This document shows, in pieces, positions 5,801 to 8,866 of a stretch of DNA of 8,866 bases. The stretch comes from Ruminococcaceae bacterium UBA1425 (GTDB lineage: Bacteria; Bacillota; Clostridia; Oscillospirales; Acutalibacteraceae). The DNA lies in contig DCUB01000006.1 in the NCBI GenBank assembly GCA_002329365.1, positions 1-8,866 on the forward strand, read 5' to 3'. Positions within the stretch are counted from its first letter, which is position 1, and every line of letters begins with the position of its first letter. A program made the translations under genes and the position numbers. Under the pieces are notes generated by a model. That model was not told the origin of the DNA and ran no database searches. It worked only from the letters and a program-made list of their open reading frames with translations.

Positions 5801-6520
5801 ATGTTAAGAAATGTGTGTATTGTCGTCATCGGATTGAGTGTGGCGACGTCGCTTTGCCTTTTTCCTGCTTATACGGGCGCGGCGTTTCCGAAAAAAGCTA
5901 CAAAGTCGCTCAGGCTGAAGATGACGCTGTCTACGATGTTTATGATTATCGCCGTCGCCTCCGCCGTGATGGCAAAAAACACTTCTACGTTCGCCGTGCT
6001 GATGCTTGTCGGCTTTGCCTTTTCGTGGCTCGGCGACCTTCTTTTAGGCAAGGGCGACAGCACAAAGCTGTTTCTTTCGGGAATGTCAAGCTTTTTCGTC
6101 ACCCACATTTTTTATATAACGGCAATTACTGTTGCCGCCCGTCATTTTTTCCCCGACAGTCCGCTTGTCGTTCCCTCGGGGCTTGCGGCGGGCATTACCG
6201 TCGGTTTTCTTGAGATTCTGCTTTGCGTCACGAGAAAGGCGCGCTTTCACGGGCTGCTTGTCCCTACTTCTGTTTACGCCACATTTCTTATAATTATGTT
6301 CGCGCAGGCGTTTTCTCTGGGGCTAAGGCTGTTTCCCGAAAACCGCGCGGCAATCCTCCTGCCCTCAGGCGCCTTTTTTTTCCTTTTATCCGACACAACG
6401 CTCGGAATGCTCAGATTCCGCATGCATAAAAAGGTGTTTTCCTTCAGGACGGTCTGCTCCGTTTCGTATTTCGTCGGTCAGATGTTAATAGCCATGTCCC
6501 TCGCAGCGATTGTCTGCTGA
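5801..6520 (+). CDS. YhhN/TMEM86-type lysoplasmalogenase
   Basis: The 239-residue protein is an integral membrane protein with about seven to eight predicted helices. It carries the family signatures SWLGDLLLG (75-83), FLSGMSSFFVTHIFYI (from 91, with H102 and Y105) and FLLSDTTLGMLRF with S197-D198, plus a final YFVGQMLIAM segment. Characterised members (mammalian TMEM86 and bacterial YhhN relatives) cleave the vinyl-ether bond of lysoplasmalogens, giving a fatty aldehyde and a glycerophospho-alcohol. Many anaerobic clostridia make plasmalogens, so the activity is plausible here. The ATG at 5801 is 10 nt after GGGGG (5786-5790), a modest ribosome binding site, so expression may depend on coupling to the upstream gene. 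An out-of-frame ATG at 5794 opens only a shadow frame. No clear terminator follows. Substrate is inferred from family only. Confidence 0.8.
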   Translation: MLRNVCIVVIGLSVATSLCLFPAYTGAAFPKKATKSLRLKMTLSTMFMIIAVASAVMAKNTSTFAVLMLVGFAFSWLGDLLLGKGDSTKLFLSGMSSFFVTHIFYITAITVAARHFFPDSPLVVPSGLAAGITVGFLEILLCVTRKARFHGLLVPTSVYATFLIIMFAQAFSLGLRLFPENRAAILLPSGAFFFLLSDTTLGMLRFRMHKKVFSFRTVCSVSYFVGQMLIAMSLAAIVC

Positions 6521-6544
6521 TATCTGAAATTTTTCTCATTTTTC

Positions 6545-6558
6545 CAAACAAATGTTTG
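6545..6558. promoter_or_regulatory. LexA-box-like operator of lexA
   Basis: CAAAC (6545-6549) and GTTTG (6554-6558) are inverted around AAAT, giving AAAC-N4-GTTT, one change per half-site from the Gram-positive SOS consensus GAAC-N4-GTTC. It overlaps the -35 box TTGCAT of the lexA promoter, so bound LexA would block its own transcription, as in other bacteria. The half-site changes suggest a weaker or lineage-specific site. Confidence 0.65.
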
Positions 6559-6584
6559 CATTTTTCAAAATTATGTGTTATAAT
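6556..6584 (+). promoter_or_regulatory. lexA promoter
   Basis: TTGCAT (6556-6561) and TATAAT (6579-6584) are separated by 17 bp. TG at 6576-6577 makes it an extended -10 as well (TGTTATAAT). The expected start is near 6591, giving a leader of only about 22 nt with GGAGGT at 6601-6606. Overlap of the -35 with the putative LexA box indicates autoregulation. Confidence 0.8.
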
Positions 6585-6612
6585 ACATATAATCTGTTTT
6601 GGAGGTGCAATA

Positions 6613-7203
6613 TTGGACAGGATTAACGATACACAGCGAAGAATATACGACTACCTTCTGATGAAGCTGCAGGACGGCGTGCCGCCCTCGGTGCGCGAAA
6701 TCGGCGAGGCTGTGGGGCTTCGCTCCACGTCGTCGGTTCAGGCGAATCTCGATGCGCTCGAGGCTGCGGGCTACATCTCGCGCGACCCTATGCTCAAGCG
6801 TTCAATAAGGGTTGTGGGGCAGGCAGACAACATCACGCAGGTACCGCTTGTGGGCAACGTCGCAGCCGGTTCGCCGCTTCTGGCGGTTGAGCAGATTGAG
6901 GGGTATATACCTTACACCGGCCGCATGTCAAGAGACAAGCCTCTTTTCGCCCTGCGCGTCAAGGGCGAAAGCATGCTCTGGGCGGGCATACTTGATGGCG
7001 ACATAGTCGTTGCAGAAAAAACGCCGACGGCGCAAAACGGCGAAATCGTAGTAGCCATGATTGAAGACGAAGCCACCGTCAAAACCTTCTACAAGGAAAA
7101 CGGCCGTTTCAGGCTTCAGCCCGAAAACGGCGCCTTTGACCCCATCATTGTCGACGAGGTTGAAATTCTCGGCAGGGTTGTGGCGGTGTTCAGATACTAT
7201 TAG
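6613..7203 (+). CDS. lexA: LexA repressor, SOS response regulator and self-cleaving serine peptidase
   Basis: LexA represses DNA-damage genes and is inactivated by RecA-stimulated self-cleavage. The 196-residue product has the N-terminal winged helix-turn-helix (PPSVREIGEAVGLRSTSSV, 24-42) and the C-terminal S24-type domain. The cleavage site is A85-G86 in VPLVGNVAAGSPL; the catalytic dyad is S120 (GESM) and K157 (ATVKTF), nearly the E. coli numbering, so the protein looks functional. I chose the TTG at 6613 because GGAGGT (6601-6606) lies 6 nt upstream and it gives a standard LexA N-terminus; the longer reading from TTG 6556 would start inside the promoter. It is followed 32 bp later by rarA, likely co-transcribed. 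Confidence 0.95.
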   Translation: MDRINDTQRRIYDYLLMKLQDGVPPSVREIGEAVGLRSTSSVQANLDALEAAGYISRDPMLKRSIRVVGQADNITQVPLVGNVAAGSPLLAVEQIEGYIPYTGRMSRDKPLFALRVKGESMLWAGILDGDIVVAEKTPTAQNGEIVVAMIEDEATVKTFYKENGRFRLQPENGAFDPIIVDEVEILGRVVAVFRYY

Positions 7204-7204
7204 T

Positions 7205-7220
7205 CGGATGAATTTATCCG
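7205..7220 (+). other. Short hairpin between lexA and rarA
   Basis: CGGATG and TATCCG (7205-7210, 7215-7220) form a 6-bp stem, including one G-U, around AATT, right after the lexA stop and immediately before the AAAGGA of rarA. No T-run follows, so it does not look like a terminator. It may tune rarA translation or mRNA stability, or be incidental. Confidence 0.35.
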
Positions 7221-7235
7221 AAAGGACGTGCGTCG

Positions 7236-8525
7236 ATGTCAGCACCTCTTGCGGACAGGCTTCGCCCCCAAAAGCTTGACGACATTGTCGGGCAGCGCCA
7301 TCTTCTCGGCGAGGGCAAGGCACTGCGGAATATCATAATGTCGGGAGAGCTTCCGAATCTTGTGTTTTACGGGCCGTCGGGCGTCGGCAAAACCACGCTT
7401 GCGGGAATCATAGCAAAAACGACCGACAGGCATCTTGTAAAGCTGAACGGAACTACTGCCGGCACAGCCGAAATAAAGGAAGCAGTGGCCCGGCTTGACA
7501 CACTGCTCGCGCCAAACGGAATCCTGCTTTATCTCGACGAGATACAGTATTTCAACAAAAAGCAGCAGCAAAGCCTGCTTGAGCACATAGAAAACGGCTC
7601 TATAACGCTTATCGCCTCAACCACAGAAAACCCCTTTTTTTACATCTATAACGCAATACTCAGCCGTTCCACCGTGTTTGAGTTCAAGCCGGTCACACCC
7701 GACGATATAGTTCCCGCCGTCGAACGCGCCTTCCGGTTCATGTCGGAGGAGCGCGGCGAAAGCTATGATATAGACGACGGAGTCATACGGCACATTTCCT
7801 TTGCCTGCGGCGGCGACGTCAGAAAGGCCATAAACGCCGCCGAGCTATGCGTGCTTTCTTCGCCTCTGTGCGGCGGAGCAAGGAAGATAACGCTGTCGGC
7901 CGCCCGCGAGCTGACTCAGAAAAGCTCCATGAAATACGACCGCGACGGCGACGAGCATTACGATATCCTGTCGGCTTTTCAAAAATCCATGCGCGGCTCC
8001 GACGCTGACGCCGCCATACATTATCTTGCGCGTCTGCTTGAGGCGGGCGACCTGCCTTCCGCCTGCAGGCGGCTTATGGTGTGCGCCTGCGAGGACGTGG
8101 GGCTTGCGTATCCGTCGATTATCCCCATTGTAAAAGCCGCCGTCGACACAGCCTTAATGGTGGGGCTTCCCGAGGCGCGGATTCCCCTTGCCGACGCCGT
8201 TGTGCTTGTTTGCACCTCACCTAAATCAAACTCCGCCTATCTTGCCGTCGACAGGGCTTTAAGCGACCTGCGAAACGGCAAATCCGGCCCCATTCCGCGC
8301 GCTCTTCAAAACGTCCACTGCGACGGCGAGGATAATCCTAAAAAGGGCCAGTTTTATGTTTATCCGCACGACTGCGAAAACAGCTGGACGCGCCAGCAAT
8401 ATCTGCCCGATGCGCTTCAAAACACAGTCTATTACGAATACGGCAGCAATAAAAACGAGCAGGCGGCAAAGGCGTATTGGGACAAAATAAAAAACATACG
8501 TCAGAATAACAAGGAGCTCTTTTGA
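7236..8525 (+). CDS. rarA: RarA/MgsA replication-associated AAA+ ATPase
   Basis: This 429-residue protein belongs to the RarA/MgsA/WRNIP1 family, clamp-loader-like ATPases that act at stalled or damaged replication forks. Visible motifs are Walker A GPSGVGKTT (46-54), Walker B LLYLDE (97-102), sensor 1 in STTENP (128-133) and the arginine finger at R144 in LSRS. The usual DEIHRF after Walker B reads DEIQYF here. The C-terminal MgsA-type domain is present (CEDVGLAYP, then SPKSNSAYLAVDRAL and FYVYPHD), and the length is normal. The ATG at 7236 follows AAAGGA (7221-7226) by 9 nt. Closeness to lexA suggests SOS-linked expression, but no separate promoter or LexA box is seen before it. The TGA overlaps the TTG of the next gene. 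Confidence 0.93.
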   Translation: MSAPLADRLRPQKLDDIVGQRHLLGEGKALRNIIMSGELPNLVFYGPSGVGKTTLAGIIAKTTDRHLVKLNGTTAGTAEIKEAVARLDTLLAPNGILLYLDEIQYFNKKQQQSLLEHIENGSITLIASTTENPFFYIYNAILSRSTVFEFKPVTPDDIVPAVERAFRFMSEERGESYDIDDGVIRHISFACGGDVRKAINAAELCVLSSPLCGGARKITLSAARELTQKSSMKYDRDGDEHYDILSAFQKSMRGSDADAAIHYLARLLEAGDLPSACRRLMVCACEDVGLAYPSIIPIVKAAVDTALMVGLPEARIPLADAVVLVCTSPKSNSAYLAVDRALSDLRNGKSGPIPRALQNVHCDGEDNPKKGQFYVYPHDCENSWTRQQYLPDALQNTVYYEYGSNKNEQAAKAYWDKIKNIRQNNKELF

Positions 8526-8830
8526 AAGGAACGAAAGCAAAAATGATTATAAGGCTTGCATTGTTTATGCTTGCGTTAATAATGCTGGCATCTTTTATGG
8601 CGGTCGGTTCGTACGCCTTACTCGGCGTGGGAGACGAAACGGGAATAGATTATTACGAAGATTCATCCTCCGCCACCGACGAAAACGGCAACGTTATAAG
8701 CGACGGCGAGGAACAAGGCAATTTTCTGATTGAATTTGTTTTGCCCGCTGCCGCCGCTTTGCTTGTGCTGTTTACAGGAACAGGGCTTTTTATTTACTTC
8801 CGCCGCAAAAAGAAAAAGGCGCGGGAATAA
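8522..8830 (+). CDS. Small two-helix membrane protein, function unknown
   Basis: The product (102 residues from TTG) has a positive N-terminus, a hydrophobic segment at about 9-34 that could be a signal peptide or first helix, an acidic polar stretch (DYYEDSSSATDENG and onward, 43-65), a second helix at about 68-93 and a strongly basic tail RRKKKK. This predicts an acidic loop outside the cell and a basic tail inside. The TTG at 8522 overlaps the rarA stop and has AAGGAG (8511-8516) 5 nt upstream; the alternative ATG at 8543 has AAAGGA (8525-8530) 12 nt upstream and would give 95 residues. I do not recognise the family. Gene context suggests co-transcription with rarA, not function. Confidence 0.7.
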   Translation: MKGTKAKMIIRLALFMLALIMLASFMAVGSYALLGVGDETGIDYYEDSSSATDENGNVISDGEEQGNFLIEFVLPAAAALLVLFTGTGLFIYFRRKKKKARE

Positions 8831-8847
8831 CGACGAGAGGTTTAAGA

Positions 8848-8866
8848 TTGAAACATTTTAATTTGG
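8848..8866 (+). CDS. Start of a further gene (partial, 3' cut)
   Basis: TTG at 8848 is preceded by GAGAGG (8835-8840) at 7 nt and lies 17 bp after the previous stop. The six visible codons read (M)KHFNL. The ribosome binding site and spacing fit a downstream operon gene, but too little is visible to be sure it is coding. Confidence 0.45.

Noticed and set aside
5794..6213. 139-codon plus-strand frame beginning 7 bp before the lysoplasmalogenase start
   Set aside because: It is a +1 shadow of the lysoplasmalogenase, Arg/Cys-rich, with the G-run only 3 nt from its ATG; the other frame has clear family motifs.
4144..6526. 11-bp direct repeat GCTGATATCTG at 4144-4154 and 6516-6526 flanking the two-gene metabolic unit
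   Set aside because: It suggested an insertion footprint, but several exact 11-mers are expected by chance in nearly 9 kb, the second copy overlaps the lysoplasmalogenase stop codon, and no recombinase or longer repeat is present.
6556..6612. N-terminal extension of LexA from TTG 6556
   Set aside because: It would start within the promoter -35 box and lacks a ribosome binding site; TTG 6613 has GGAGGT at the right distance.

Overview
The window reads as a Clostridia-type (low to mid GC Gram-positive) chromosome segment. The evidence is strong AGGAGG-type ribosome binding sites, frequent ATGA stop/start overlaps, sigma-A-like promoters, a Gram-positive-style LexA box upstream of lexA, and a lexA-rarA order. 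I cannot name a genus from the sequence alone; an Oscillospirales-like gut anaerobe is a guess.

Region 1 (1-4060) is the distal end of a phage or phage-tail-like island, read on the + strand. After the tail end of an unidentified gene there is a 216 bp regulatory gap. It holds a near-consensus promoter, a dyad touching the -35 box, and a long perfect palindrome just downstream of the -10 box whose core GAACATTTGTTC matches the Gram-positive SOS (LexA/DinR) box pattern. A leader follows that can fold into two mutually exclusive hairpins. This promoter faces a receptor-binding tail fibre, a small conserved-looking phage protein, a previously easily missed 30-residue hydrophobic peptide, an M15-type endolysin with an SH3 domain, and a one-helix, coiled-coil holin candidate. 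Three of the four junctions are ATGA overlaps; the exception is the 69 bp gap before the 30-residue peptide. A strong intrinsic terminator ends the block at 4060.

Region 2 (4061-6520) holds a two-gene unit under its own extended -10 promoter: a large serine hydrolase of the beta-lactamase/penicillin-binding fold and, 21 bp later, a YhhN/TMEM86-type lysoplasmalogenase. The pair may act on ether lipids, but that is inference.

Region 3 (6521-8866) is a DNA-damage block: lexA (TTG start, LexA-box-like operator on its own promoter), rarA/mgsA (AAA+ clamp-loader-like ATPase), a two-helix membrane protein overlapping the rarA stop, and the first codons of one more gene.

The most interesting points are the SOS-box-like operator in front of the tail fibre and lysis genes, in the same window as the LexA that could read it; the 30-residue hydrophobic ORF with a terminator-like hairpin inside it, coupled to the endolysin; and a mosaic fibre whose C-terminal third has a different base composition.
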